Shown in pieces: positions 1 to 9,009 of a stretch of DNA of 64,000 bases (the first letter of the stretch is position 1; every line of letters begins with the position of its first letter). The DNA is from Streptomyces fodineus (GTDB lineage: Bacteria; Actinomycetota; Actinomycetes; Streptomycetales; Streptomycetaceae): contig NZ_CP017248.1 in assembly GCF_001735805.1 (NCBI RefSeq), positions 9,486,001 through 9,550,000 of the forward strand, given 5' to 3'. Under the pieces are notes generated by a model that saw only the letters and a list, made by a program, of their open reading frames with translations, searched no databases and was not told the origin of the DNA. Made by a program: the position numbers and the translations under genes.

Positions 1-258
1 GTACGACCAGCTGCCGTTCGTGGCCGAGACCGTCTTGCCGTACGCCCACGAGCCGTTGTTGCACTCTGCGGAGGCTTGCATCAGGTCGCCTGAGGCGAAG
101 CCCGTGCAGGCGCCCGCGCCGTAGGTGTTGTTGTCATGCCAACCCTGGCACGAGCCGGAGAGGGCCGCGGTGGGGGCTGCCTGAGCGCTGCTCACGGGAA
201 TCGCAAGCGCTATGAGAGCGCCCCCGGCCAGGGCCAGTGCCGCAGTCTTCGTACGCAT
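1..258 (-). CDS. Small secreted protein, 3' end cut by window edge
   Basis: The ATG is at 258 with an AAGGA-type ribosome site just upstream, and 86 codons are visible before the window edge. Residues 1-27 form a classical signal peptide: MRTK, a hydrophobic Ala/Leu/Ile stretch, then a cleavage region ending in AQA. The mature part is rich in Gly, Asn, Ser and Trp and has three visible cysteines (in GSCQGW, GACTGF and AECNNG). This suggests a small disulfide-bonded exported protein. I do not recognise the family. The protein continues beyond base 1, so its full length is unknown. Confidence 0.7.
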   Translation of the reverse strand, partial: MRTKTAALALAGGALIALAIPVSSAQAAPTAALSGSCQGWHDNNTYGAGACTGFASGDLMQASAECNNGSWAYGKTVSATNGSWSY

Positions 259-1072
259 GTGAGAAGTCCTTCCGTCGTCGGGGAGCCGGCCAGGCACGAG
301 ATCACCGCGAACGCGGTCCGACCGCCCGGCCTTGCCCGACCAGACTGGTGGGCCGGCCCGATGCTCGGCCACAGGCGACCGGCGAATGATGCGAGCGCGG
401 GACGTCCCAGCTCACTACCTGCGGGAATGGGAGGCGGGTTGACGCACCGCTGGGAGGCGGGGAGGGGCGCCTACGGGGAGACATGAGTGAGATGTATTCG
501 ACAGGCGGCTCACCGGTTTCGTCACGGTGAGGGGTTGAGCCGCCGGACCGTGACGCCCCCCCCGGAGGTTGGCCGTCGTGCGGTGCGGACGCCGGAGTGT
601 CGGTGCTTGGCGTGCCCGGCGCTCAAGCCGCCGCCCGGGCTCGGGTCTGTGGGCCCTTGGGGTGGAAGCCCGTGCCCGCTTGTGTCTGCGGCCAGGCCAG
701 CCCGCCACGCCGAACAACTGCCCTGGTCACGGGTTCGTACGGCACAGGGGGACCGACCGATGGTGACACACATGTCCGCTGTTCCGCTGCCCTGCGGTCA
801 TGTCCGAGGTGCCGGGGTCGGCAGCCTGACGAACTGTCACAGACCGTCGGCACAGCTCAACTCAGCGGTCCCCGGCCCCTGTCCGGATCAACATCTGCTT
901 CACCACGTAGGACCGATCCACGCGTCCCTTGCCAAAACGGATCTTGGTCGTGAATGATCACGCCCTGCGGGGGGCGTGGTGATCTGACGAGTGGCCTGTG
1001 GCCTGCCTCCCTGCCACACACCTGCTTTACACTTCCCAACCGTTTTCATCATCAGGAATTCCAGGGGGAACC
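259..1072. other. Long gene-poor stretch containing a leader-like relic
   Basis: No convincing gene is visible. Many overlapping open frames exist on both strands, as expected at this GC content, but none has recognisable domains. Bases about 597-760 resemble the leader of the carbonic anhydrase gene at 50.2-50.38 kb and end in the same GACCGACCG-ATG context. The frame opened by that ATG (761-957) has no recognisable product. Confidence 0.5.
597..763 (+). repeat. Diverged copy of the 50.2 kb leader element
   Basis: The block around 680-725 (cttgtgtctgcggccaggcc, then gccacgccgaacaactgccc) aligns with 50286-50334. A second block (gctcaagccgccgc, near 620) aligns with gctcaaaccgccgc near 50227. 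Both copies end in GACCGACCGATGG. By eye the better blocks are roughly 80% identical. At 50.38 kb the ATG starts a carbonic anhydrase. Here the reading frame after the ATG is unrelated, so this may be a leader left after gene loss or a shared regulatory RNA. Confidence 0.5.
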
Positions 1073-1810
1073 ATGCCTGCCCAGGATGCCATGAGCACGC
1101 CAAGCGCGCCGGACGTACAGGCGGCGCAAGCCGATGAACGCCCGCTACCGCCTGCCCGGTCCCGCGGCAATGCCGTCGCCGGCTGGGTCCTCACCATCGC
1201 GCTGAACGTGGCGGCCCCGATCTTCACGTACAACGCCCTGCGCGATCACGGGTGGAGCGAGTTCGCTGCGCTGCTGGCGAGCGGCGCCTGGCCGGTGCTC
1301 GACAGCGCCGTGCACCTCGCGTGGAGGCGCCGCCTCGACGAGTTCGCCTTGGTGACCTTGGTGTTCCTGGTGATCACGGCTGTGGTGTCGCTCATCGGCC
1401 CCCACTCGGCCCAGGCCCTGCTGGTGAAGGACTCGGCCATCACCGGGCTGTTCGGGCTGCTGTGCCTGGCGACGCTGCCGGCCCCGCGACCGCTGATGTT
1501 CTATTTCGGCCGCAAGTTCGCCACCGACGGCACCGCCGCCAGCACCGCCTGGTGGAATGGCCTGTGGCAGTTCGAAGGATTCCGCACCACCATGCGGACG
1601 ATGACGGTGGTCTGGGGAGTGGCCTACTGCCTGGAGGCGGTGGTCCGCATCGCGCTGACCTCCGTGCTGAGCACCGACACCATGGTGACCCTGAGCCCGA
1701 TCCTGATCTACGGCGTGCTCGGCAGCCTCATCCTGTGGACGGCCATGTACGGAAAGCGGTCCCGGCGCAGGGGTGAGGAGCGTACCGCCGCGGCTGCGGC
1801 CCAGGGCTGA
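1073..1810 (+). CDS. VC0807-type integral membrane protein
   Basis: The 245-residue protein starts at an ATG preceded by AGGGGGA; an upstream in-frame ATG at 998 lacks a ribosome site. After a hydrophilic N-terminus of about 35 residues there are about five or six hydrophobic segments (GWVLTIALNVAAP, LVTLVFLVITAVV, ITGLFGLLCLATLP, MTVVWGVAYCLEAVV, LIYGVLGSLILW) and an Arg-rich C-terminus. The pattern, including PRPLMFYFGRKF between segments, matches the VC0807 family of actinobacterial membrane proteins, whose role is not established. It appears monocistronic. Confidence 0.75.
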   Translation: MPAQDAMSTPSAPDVQAAQADERPLPPARSRGNAVAGWVLTIALNVAAPIFTYNALRDHGWSEFAALLASGAWPVLDSAVHLAWRRRLDEFALVTLVFLVITAVVSLIGPHSAQALLVKDSAITGLFGLLCLATLPAPRPLMFYFGRKFATDGTAASTAWWNGLWQFEGFRTTMRTMTVVWGVAYCLEAVVRIALTSVLSTDTMVTLSPILIYGVLGSLILWTAMYGKRSRRRGEERTAAAAAQG

Positions 1811-2204
1811 GGTCCAACTTCAAAGATCATCGGAAGATGGCCGCGGTGGAGTAATACGGCGACGCCATGAACTTGCCGGTCACGAAGGGGAGTTGCGCTC
1901 TCCACTGACACCGCGTCCCGTGGCCTGCCGGCCTCGTGTGGCAGACCGGCAGGTCATCGGCACCGGCGGCGCCAACTGGTCCGGCTCCACCAATGTGCAG
2001 ATCGAGTTCTTCGACAACCAGGGGATCGCCTATTCCATGCGCGTCGAGGGCACCAACCGGTATGGGCCACGTCGTCGGGTGCTGAGCGGGCCGGCCGTGG
2101 CGCCGGACGGGCGTGAGTCGCTGGATCTGGCCGCGGCGATCGGCACGCCGGCAACCGAGCGGGCCGGCGAACTCCCTGCCACAGGCCCCTACTTGCCCGC
2201 TTAG
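1773..2204 (+). pseudogene. Possible remnant coding fragment
   Basis: One plus-strand frame is open here. Its middle portion, about 1935-2110, reads like real protein (NWSGSTNVQIEFFDNQGIAY), unlike the Arg/Pro-rich shadow frames around it. There is no ribosome site or plausible start close to this part, and the ends look unrelated. I cannot assign a family. A leftover internal or C-terminal piece of a decayed gene is the most economical reading. Confidence 0.25.
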
Positions 2205-2287
2205 GGGCAGTGCTCACCAGGCCATTTGGGAGCAGATTCTTACCTGGATCGCTCCGCGACTCTCCCGTCACTCTCTAAAATCTTGGC

Positions 2288-2800
2288 ATGGGCATTCTCA
2301 TACCGCGGTTCGCCCCGGCACTCGTGTGCGTGCTGGCCTTCGCTGTGATCTTCGGTACTTTCGTCAAGAGCCTTCTGCCTCGGATCAACAACGTCCTTGC
2401 CGAACGGCGGGATGCCATTGATGGTCAGAGGGAACGGGCTCAGCGGACGATGAGTGAGGCCGGTGAAGTCCTCGCCAAGTACCGCGAGGAGTTGGCTGAG
2501 GCCCGGCACGAGGCGGCTCGCCTGCGTCAGGAGGCGTTGGAGCAGGGCACGGAACTGATCACTGAGATCCGCGCCGAGGGCCTGCGGGAACGCGAATCGA
2601 TGATCGCGGAAGCTCAGGCACGGCTCGCGGCCGACCGGGTGATTGCGGAAGCGGAGCTTCGCGGTGTCGTCGTGTCGCTGGCCACGGAGCTGGCCGGCCG
2701 GGTAGTTGGCGAGCCGATTGACAGTGTCGCCCGCGAGAGCGACCTCGTGGACCGCTTCTTCTCGGATCTTGACGCCCGAAGCGCGGCAGGTTTGCAGTAG
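2288..2800 (+). CDS. Orphan F-type ATP synthase b-subunit-like protein
   Basis: This 170-residue protein has the architecture of the F0 b subunit. An N-terminal membrane helix (about residues 8-28, APALVCVLAFAVIFGTF) is followed by KSLLPRINNVLAERRDAI, a very common b-subunit signature. A long charged helix fit for coiled coil follows (about 35-125), then a delta-binding-like tail with ATELAGRVVGEP and DRFFSDL. Length is close to the 180 or so residues usual in actinobacteria. No a, c, delta, alpha, gamma, beta or epsilon subunit gene lies nearby, so it is a stand-alone paralogue. Its role is unknown; it could replace or poison the housekeeping stator, or act outside ATP synthase. Confidence 0.85.
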   Translation: MGILIPRFAPALVCVLAFAVIFGTFVKSLLPRINNVLAERRDAIDGQRERAQRTMSEAGEVLAKYREELAEARHEAARLRQEALEQGTELITEIRAEGLRERESMIAEAQARLAADRVIAEAELRGVVVSLATELAGRVVGEPIDSVARESDLVDRFFSDLDARSAAGLQ

Positions 2801-2870
2801 ATGCCGTCCCACGTCGGCACATGCACCGTGCAGCAGAAGGTGACGCGCGGCGCTCGGGGTTCACTTCGGC

Positions 2871-5687
2871 TCACAAGCCGGGATCCTCGAACTGGTCGAG
2901 GTCGAACTGGTCGAGAAGGAAGTCGACCGGTGTGAGGCCCGAGGCGGCGGAAGTGTCGTCGTGAAGGACCTGTTCCGCCCAGATGACCTTGCCGCGAGTG
3001 GTGTACCGCGTTCCCCATCGCTGGGCGAACTGCGCCACCAGGAACAGCCCCCGTCCGCCTTCGTCCGTGGTCGCCGCGCGCCGCAGGCGCGGCGAGGTGC
3101 CGCTGCCGTCCGACACCTCGCAGATCAGACAGCGTCCGCGCAGCAGCCGCACGCAGACCGGTGGCGAACCGTACCGGATCGCGTTCGTGACCAACTCGCT
3201 GACGATCAGTTCCGTGGCAAATACGATCTCCTCCAGCCCCCACGCCAGCAACGTCTCCCTGCAGCGCGCCCGCACCGAGGGAACCAGCGCCGGGTCCGGC
3301 GGCACGTCCCACTCGGCCACGTGCGAGGGCGGGATCATCCGGGTACGCGCCGTCAGCAGAGCGATGTCGTCGGAGGAGTGTGACGGCTTCAGCGCGTCGA
3401 TCACCGCCTGACACGTCTCCTCCGGCGTGCGGCCTCCGGAGCCGCCCAACGCCTGGCGCAGCCTCCCCATCCCGACGTCGATGTCGTGGGTGCGGTTCTC
3501 CAGCAGGCCATCGGTGTACAGAACCAGTTGTGAACCCTCCGGCAGGGACACCTCGACGGTCTCGAAGGGATAGCCGCCCAGACCCAGCGGCGCCGAAGCC
3601 GGCACACCAGGGCAGATGACCGTCCCGTCCGGGCGTACCACCACCGGTTCCGGGTGTCCGGCACGGGCCATCGTGCAGACGCCCGCCACCGGGTCGTAGA
3701 CCGCGTACAGACAGGTCGCTCCGGTCACCCCCTCGCCCTCGTGGCCGTCGGAGGCATCGCCCGTGTTCTCCTCGTTGTCCATGCGGACGACGAGGTCGTC
3801 CAGATTCCCGAGCACCTCGTCCACGGGCAGGTCCAGGGTGGAGAAGTTGTGCACGGCGGTGCGCAGCCGACCCATCGTCGCCGCCGCGTGCAGCCCGTGA
3901 CCGACGACGTCACCCATGACCAGGGCCACGCGCCCGCCCGGAAGCGGGATGACGTCGAACCAGTCCCCGCCCACCCCCGCCTCCGCGGGCAGATAGCGCC
4001 AGGCCACCTCCAGCGCGTCCTGCTCCGGCTGCCTCCGCGGCAGCAGGCTGCGCTGCAGCGTCACCGCCATCGCGTGTTCCCGGGTGAACCTCCGAGCGTT
4101 GTCGATGGCCACCGCCGCCCGTACGGCCAGTTCCTCCGCGAAGGCGAGATCCTCCGGCTCGAACACCGGGGAATCCACCGTCCTGTAGAAGTTCGCCACG
4201 CCCAGCGCTACGTTCCGCGCCCGCAGCGGCACGGTCACCAGCGACTGCAGCCCGCACTCCAGGGACTTGCGGGCGCGCTCCGGATCCTGTTCCCGCCAGC
4301 CCTGTGCCTGCCGCAGGTCCGCCTCCAGCATGCCGCGCCCCTCCTGCAGCGTCCGCATCTGCGGGGTGTCGGCCGAGAACGTGATCACTTCGCCCAGTGG
4401 ATAAACCGGTATCATCCGCTGTTCGCCGCCGATCGCCGCCCGGCGCAGATGCCGCCAGCCCTCCGCCGTCGGCTCCCACCCCCGCAGCACCGCGTCGAGC
4501 AGATCCACCGTCACGAGGTCGGCGAACTGCGGCGCCGCGACGTCGGCCAGTTCCTGGGCCGTACGCTCCACATCCAGCGTGGTCCCGATCCGCCCTCCGG
4601 CTTCGTACAGCAGTTTCAACCTCTCGCGCGCGACCTCGGCCCGCCCCGAGACCGCCGCCAGCTCCGTGGTGTCCCGGAGGGTGACCACGCTGCCTCCCCG
4701 GTTCGACTGCGGGTAGGTCGGCCGCTTGTTCACCGAGAGCAGTCGGTCACCTGCGAGGTGCACCTCATCGGTGACCGCCTCCGGCGACGACAGCAGGTGC
4801 ATGACCGGCTCCGACAGTCCCAGCTCCCGCACCGGGCGCCCCTGCACGTCCGCGGGGAGTCCGAGCAGCCGCGCCGCCTCGTCGTTCGCGAGCAGCAGTC
4901 GGCCGTCGGCACTGGTGATCAGCACGCCTTCCCGCACCGCGTGCAGGACCGCGTCGTGGTGCTCGTACAACTGCGCCAGCTCCACCGGGGCCAGGCCGTG
5001 CGTCTGTCGCCGCAGCCGCCGGGACACCAGCATCGTTCCGGTCGTGGCCAGCGCCAGCGCGGCCACGCCACTGGTCAGGATGATCTGCAGCTGCGGCGTC
5101 CACATTCCCGTCACGTTCCTGACCGTGATGCCGGCGGAGACCAGGCCGACCACCTTGCCGTGCGAGTCGGTCACCGGGACCACCGCCTGCACGTCCGTCC
5201 CCTTGCCCGCGGGCAACGGCGGCCCGCCGGCCTGCTCGACGACGGTACGGCCCTGCAGCGCCGGTGCGATGGTGCCGACGAACTTCTTCCCGATCTCCTG
5301 CGGATAGGGGTACGTGTAACGAATGCCCTGCGTGTTCATGACGACGATGAAATCCACTCCCGCGCGCCGGCGCGCCGCCTCGGCCCGCGGCTGGAGAACC
5401 GCCGTCGGGTCCCGGCTCTGCAGCGCCGCGGCCACCCCAGGGGCATTCGCGAACGACTGGGCCGCGACGACCGACTCCCGTCGCCCATGCTGCAGAGCCT
5501 CACTCGCCGCCTGGAGCACCATGCCCACCACCGCGGCCACGACCAGCAGGACCACGATGACGACCTGGAGAAGGAACACCTGACCGGCCGCGCTGTGCAG
5601 GTCCAGCAGGGAAGCACGAGGTTCGCGCGAGCGTCCGACGGGCGGATGATGTTCCGGACTCCGAGAGTGCCCGGAAAATACCTCCAT
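2871..5687 (-). CDS. Membrane sensor with PAS, GAF, SpoIIE phosphatase and RsbW-like kinase domains
   Basis: The 938-residue protein has a membrane helix at about 36-60, an extracellular Cache-like sensor (about 65-200), a second helix (about 200-224), a PAS domain (about 243-340), a GAF domain (about 365-540), a SpoIIE/PP2C phosphatase (about 560-770, with GGDWFDVI, VMGDVVGHG and TDGLLE) and a C-terminal HATPase_c domain (about 790-915, ELIVSELVTNAIRYG and GGRGLFL). In this family the phosphatase dephosphorylates anti-anti-sigma proteins while the kinase domain phosphorylates them and may bind a sigma factor, so one polypeptide could run both arms of a partner switch. The external sensor resembles those of CitA/PhoQ-type kinases, with unknown ligand. 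The protein ends in an acidic Leu/Asp/Gln tail. Confidence 0.92.
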   Translation of the reverse strand: MEVFSGHSRSPEHHPPVGRSREPRASLLDLHSAAGQVFLLQVVIVVLLVVAAVVGMVLQAASEALQHGRRESVVAAQSFANAPGVAAALQSRDPTAVLQPRAEAARRRAGVDFIVVMNTQGIRYTYPYPQEIGKKFVGTIAPALQGRTVVEQAGGPPLPAGKGTDVQAVVPVTDSHGKVVGLVSAGITVRNVTGMWTPQLQIILTSGVAALALATTGTMLVSRRLRRQTHGLAPVELAQLYEHHDAVLHAVREGVLITSADGRLLLANDEAARLLGLPADVQGRPVRELGLSEPVMHLLSSPEAVTDEVHLAGDRLLSVNKRPTYPQSNRGGSVVTLRDTTELAAVSGRAEVARERLKLLYEAGGRIGTTLDVERTAQELADVAAPQFADLVTVDLLDAVLRGWEPTAEGWRHLRRAAIGGEQRMIPVYPLGEVITFSADTPQMRTLQEGRGMLEADLRQAQGWREQDPERARKSLECGLQSLVTVPLRARNVALGVANFYRTVDSPVFEPEDLAFAEELAVRAAVAIDNARRFTREHAMAVTLQRSLLPRRQPEQDALEVAWRYLPAEAGVGGDWFDVIPLPGGRVALVMGDVVGHGLHAAATMGRLRTAVHNFSTLDLPVDEVLGNLDDLVVRMDNEENTGDASDGHEGEGVTGATCLYAVYDPVAGVCTMARAGHPEPVVVRPDGTVICPGVPASAPLGLGGYPFETVEVSLPEGSQLVLYTDGLLENRTHDIDVGMGRLRQALGGSGGRTPEETCQAVIDALKPSHSSDDIALLTARTRMIPPSHVAEWDVPPDPALVPSVRARCRETLLAWGLEEIVFATELIVSELVTNAIRYGSPPVCVRLLRGRCLICEVSDGSGTSPRLRRAATTDEGGRGLFLVAQFAQRWGTRYTTRGKVIWAEQVLHDDTSAASGLTPVDFLLDQFDLDQFEDPGL

Positions 5688-6020
5688 ACACCCTTGATAG
5701 CATCACTGTGCGGAAGCCGACGCTGATCACGCCCGCGTCGCGCGGCTGCCCCGTCCGCCGCGCCGGAGCACGGCCGACAGCTCTCCCTCCACCTCGATGA
5801 CCAGCCGCTTGCCCACGGGGGGAGGCGGCCGCCCGGCGAAGTCTGTTCGCGTGGTCCGGCACGACAGGGAGGCAGGCGCTCTCATCAGGCCCCCGGGTCG
5901 TGGAAGGCCCGCTCACAGCCGTGGGGCGCGTTCCGGGAATGCTCCACCTGGTCCAGCGGCTGCTCGGCGCGCATGGGCACATGCGCTCTCAAGAAACGAA
6001 GCCTGCTATGCCCCGATAAG

Positions 6021-7142
6021 ATGCGTTTTGTGACCACGGTAAGACGCCCTCAGCGTCACCGCCCTCCCTACGGTGGCCGACGCGAGACAGTACTGCTGTC
6101 CCCCGTGATTCTTACCGTCCTGATCACCGGTCTGGCCTTCGCCACCCCCAGGGAGATCGCCTTCAGCCGACTCCTGCCCGCCGCACCCGCCCTCGCCGCC
6201 GCGATGTGGCCGGTGCTCCCGACGATCCTGCTGGGGGCGTTCTGCCTACTGGTCATGATCGGGCTCAGCCTCGTCTACTCCGATCTGGGAACGCCCTATA
6301 CGGCGGCTGCGATCGTTGCGGTCACCTTGGCGGCCGCGTATACGAGCCATCTCCGGCTGCAGCGAGAGGAGACCCTCTTCCAGATCCGCCTCGTCGCCGA
6401 CGCAGCGCAACAGGTGCTGCTGCGCCCGCTGCCGCGCCGGGTCCAGGACGTCGAGATCGAGTCGCTGTATCTGGCGGCTCAGGAGCAGGCCCGGATCGGA
6501 GGCGACTTCTACGAGGTGGCCGACACGCCGTACGGGGTCCGGCTGCTCATCGGTGACGTGCGCGGTAAGGGGCTGTCGGCGGTGGGGGCGGCCTCGGCGG
6601 TGATCAACTGCTTCAGGGAGAACGCGTACGACCAGCCGGATCTGAGGGGCATCATCCATCGGCTGGAGACCAGTATGTGCCGCTACAGCGTCGCGATCGT
6701 CGATCCGGATCAGACTGAGCACTTCGCCACCGCGCTGATCGCCGAGATCCCGTACGTGGGTGGGCATGTGAAAGTCCTCAACTGCGGGCACCCCCCGCCC
6801 CTGCTGATGCAGAGCGGACAGATCCGCGTCCTGGAGCCCACCGTCCCCTCGCCGCCCCTCAATCTCGCGACGCTCCTCGGAGACGACTACCACGTCGACA
6901 CCGTCGCCTTCGCCTCGGGCGACCAGATGCTTCTCTACACCGACGGCGTAACGGAGACCCGGGACCACACCGGCACGTTCTTCCCGCTTCCGGAGTGGAT
7001 GCAGCAGCTCGGCCCGGCGGCGCCCCGTGAGCTGCTGGACCGGCTTCACCGGGACCTGCTCCACTACAGCGGCGGAAGGCTCGACGACGACATCGCGGCC
7101 GTCGCCGTCCGCTGTAGGCACCCCCGGACTTGCGGCGACTGA
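6021..7142 (+). CDS. Membrane-anchored SpoIIE-type PP2C phosphatase
   Basis: About 373 residues. Three hydrophobic segments lie in the first 110 residues (VILTVLITGLAFA, PTILLGAFCLLVMIGLSLVY, AAAIVAVTLAAAY). A short linker leads to a SpoIIE/PP2C domain with GGDFYEVAD, LIGDVRGKG, LNCGHPPPLL and LYTDGVTETR, which supply the metal-binding aspartates. Such proteins dephosphorylate STAS anti-anti-sigma factors. No kinase domain is fused here, unlike its divergent neighbour at 2871-5687. The start is uncertain: ATG codons at 5973 and 6021 and a GTG at 6030 all lack a strong ribosome site. Confidence 0.88.
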   Translation: MRFVTTVRRPQRHRPPYGGRRETVLLSPVILTVLITGLAFATPREIAFSRLLPAAPALAAAMWPVLPTILLGAFCLLVMIGLSLVYSDLGTPYTAAAIVAVTLAAAYTSHLRLQREETLFQIRLVADAAQQVLLRPLPRRVQDVEIESLYLAAQEQARIGGDFYEVADTPYGVRLLIGDVRGKGLSAVGAASAVINCFRENAYDQPDLRGIIHRLETSMCRYSVAIVDPDQTEHFATALIAEIPYVGGHVKVLNCGHPPPLLMQSGQIRVLEPTVPSPPLNLATLLGDDYHVDTVAFASGDQMLLYTDGVTETRDHTGTFFPLPEWMQQLGPAAPRELLDRLHRDLLHYSGGRLDDDIAAVAVRCRHPRTCGD

Positions 7143-7245
7143 CCCGGTGAGAGGCCGTCGCGCTGACGGCGCCGCGAGCCCGGCGCGGCGACGGGCACCA
7201 GGCCCCTTCCACCTCGCGCCTCCGCCCGGACCACGCCCACCGGCC

Positions 7246-7500
7246 GTGTCATGCCCTGCGCCTACGATTCCGACGAGCCTGCCTCGTGGCTGATCAGGGG
7301 TGCCCGGCGGGTCCACTTCACCCACGATGCCGCCGGACGCGGGCCGGCCCGCGCCTTCGGGGACGCGATCGGTACGACGTCGGCCTGGGACGAGGCCGGA
7401 CGGCTCATCGCGCAAACGCATCACCATGGGAGCCCGGGCCGTCAACAGCCGAGTCCACGCCCACCGCGCCGACGGACATCCGCTCTCCGCCTCGGGCCGC
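7246..7500 (+). pseudogene. Relic of an Rhs/YD-repeat protein
   Basis: One frame reads FTHDAAGR, then FGDAI and SAWDEAGRLIAQT, the spacing and wording of YD/RHS repeats from polymorphic-toxin or cell-surface proteins. After 7420 the similarity jumps to another frame, which reads NSRVHAHRADGHPLSA and continues the same repeat. No start codon, signal peptide or toxin tip is present, and only one to two repeats remain of a family usually above 1000 residues. This is a frameshifted internal fragment. Confidence 0.6.
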
Positions 7501-7965
7501 AACCGTTCGGTGTTCTCCAGCGCGCGCCAGCTGCCGCCGTGCCTCGGCGAGCATCGGCTGGATCGTAGGGGTCAGTGCCGTACCACCATCGTGGGGTCTG
7601 TTCTGCCGAGGCGGGCCGTCCGCGGGCGGGCAAAGCCGGGCCGGCCGCCGCGGCCCGCGGCAAACGAGCGAAGCCAGCCAGGCAGAAGACCTGTGTTCGA
7701 GGTGCCGCCCTGCATATATCCACCCTGCGTACCGCCCCGTACCACCGACCACCGGCTCACAGCGGTGCCGGCCTGAGCCCTTGCACCCTGACGTGCTCTG
7801 AAGGTGGGAGGCGACGATGGTTCGCCCCTCATGGTCCCCGTCCGGGCGAAGTGCACCGTGTTTTGGGACACCTTTTACGCGACGCATGCAACTGTGGCCA
7901 GACCCTCGCTGTCTGACAGGGAGTCGGGCCCGTCAGGGCCGAAGAGCGAGAGAGCGGGGCAGGTC
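7501..7965. other. Spacer between Rhs relic and L,D-transpeptidase
   Basis: No supported gene. The transpeptidase frame is open upstream to 7804, but the upstream codons encode an unlikely N-terminus before the lipoprotein signal. The promoter of the transpeptidase gene probably lies here; I could not place it with confidence. Confidence 0.4.
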
Positions 7966-8952
7966 GTGGGACGGCGCAAGGGCGGCATAGGGATCGCACT
8001 CGTCACGGGTGCGATGCTGGTGGGCGTGAGTGCCTGTGGCGGGGGCGGCAGTGACAAGGCGAGCGGGAACGACGCGAAGGCGTCGGGCAAGCCGAGTGCG
8101 AGCGCCTCTCCGTCACCGACGAAGCCCGCGGGCCCGCCGATGCTGCTGGACACGATCACTCCGCAGCCGGGCGCCACGGTCGGCGTGGCCATGCCCATCT
8201 CGGTGATCTTCACCAACCCGGTGGCGGCAAAGGCACGGGCCGCGGTGGAGAAGCACATGAAGGTGAGCGCCTCGCAGCCGGTGGTCGGCGCCTGGCACTG
8301 GATGGGTGACAAGCGCGCCGACTGGAGGCCGAAGTCGTACTGGCCCTCTGGCACGAAGGTGAGGATCGACGCCGACCTGAACGGCGTCAGCAACGGCGAC
8401 GGACGCTACGGCGTGCGCAACTACACGCACACCTTCACGATCGGCGACGACGTGCGCGCGGATGTCTCGGTGACCGGCCACACCATGAAGGTGACCCGGA
8501 ACGGCAAGCTGGTGCGCACCCTGTCCATCAACGCGGGCAGCGCCCAGTACCCGACGTGGAACGGCACGATGGCCGTCATCGACAAGCAGGAGAAGGTCCA
8601 CATGACCTCCTGCAGCGTCGGCATCAGCTGCGACAAGGGCAGCCCCAACTACTACGACCTGACGTTGCCCTGGGACATCCACCTCACCCAGTCCGGCACA
8701 TACGTGCACTACTCGACCGGCGACCCCAATCCCGGCAGCGGCAGCGCCCGCGGCTCGCACGGCTGCGTCCACCTGTCCATGCCGGACGCCAAGTGGTTCT
8801 ACGGCCAGGTCAAGCAGGGCGACCCCGTCACCATCACCGGCTCGCCCCGTGCCAAGGCCGATGCCGACAACGGCTACGCCGACTTCAACCTGGGATGGGA
8901 CGAGTGGCTCACAGGCAGCGCGTCCGGGGAGGGGACGACCGCGACGCTGTGA
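7966..8952 (+). CDS. Lipoprotein L,D-transpeptidase (YkuD family)
   Basis: About 328 residues from the GTG at 7966, chosen because it directly precedes a lipoprotein signal: RRKGG, a hydrophobic stretch, then the lipobox VSAC (an upstream ATG at 7804 is possible). A Ser/Lys/Pro-rich linker leads to an Ig-like domain (LLDTITPQPGATV) and a YkuD catalytic domain with SHGCVHLS, catalytic Cys about residue 267. Enzymes of this layout form 3-3 (meso-DAP to meso-DAP) peptidoglycan cross-links outside the membrane and are usually carbapenem-sensitive. It looks monocistronic, with a strong hairpin eight bases after the stop. Confidence 0.93.
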   Translation: MGRRKGGIGIALVTGAMLVGVSACGGGGSDKASGNDAKASGKPSASASPSPTKPAGPPMLLDTITPQPGATVGVAMPISVIFTNPVAAKARAAVEKHMKVSASQPVVGAWHWMGDKRADWRPKSYWPSGTKVRIDADLNGVSNGDGRYGVRNYTHTFTIGDDVRADVSVTGHTMKVTRNGKLVRTLSINAGSAQYPTWNGTMAVIDKQEKVHMTSCSVGISCDKGSPNYYDLTLPWDIHLTQSGTYVHYSTGDPNPGSGSARGSHGCVHLSMPDAKWFYGQVKQGDPVTITGSPRAKADADNGYADFNLGWDEWLTGSASGEGTTATL

Positions 8953-8959
8953 TACGCCG

Positions 8960-9009
8960 CGGTGGCCGCGCCGGTCGGCATTCGATGATGCCGACCGGCG
9001 CGGCCACCG
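8960..9009 (+). terminator. 21-bp perfect hairpin after the L,D-transpeptidase gene
   Basis: Bases 8960-8980 pair perfectly with 8989-9009 around the 8-nt loop ttcgatga. The stem is GC-rich and begins 8 bases after the stop codon. There is no T tract, as is common for Streptomyces terminators. Confidence 0.8.

Noticed and set aside
3654..5726. A 690-codon open frame on the plus strand
   Set aside because: Antisense shadow of the SpoIIE sensor protein, with low-complexity Arg/His/Gln translation.
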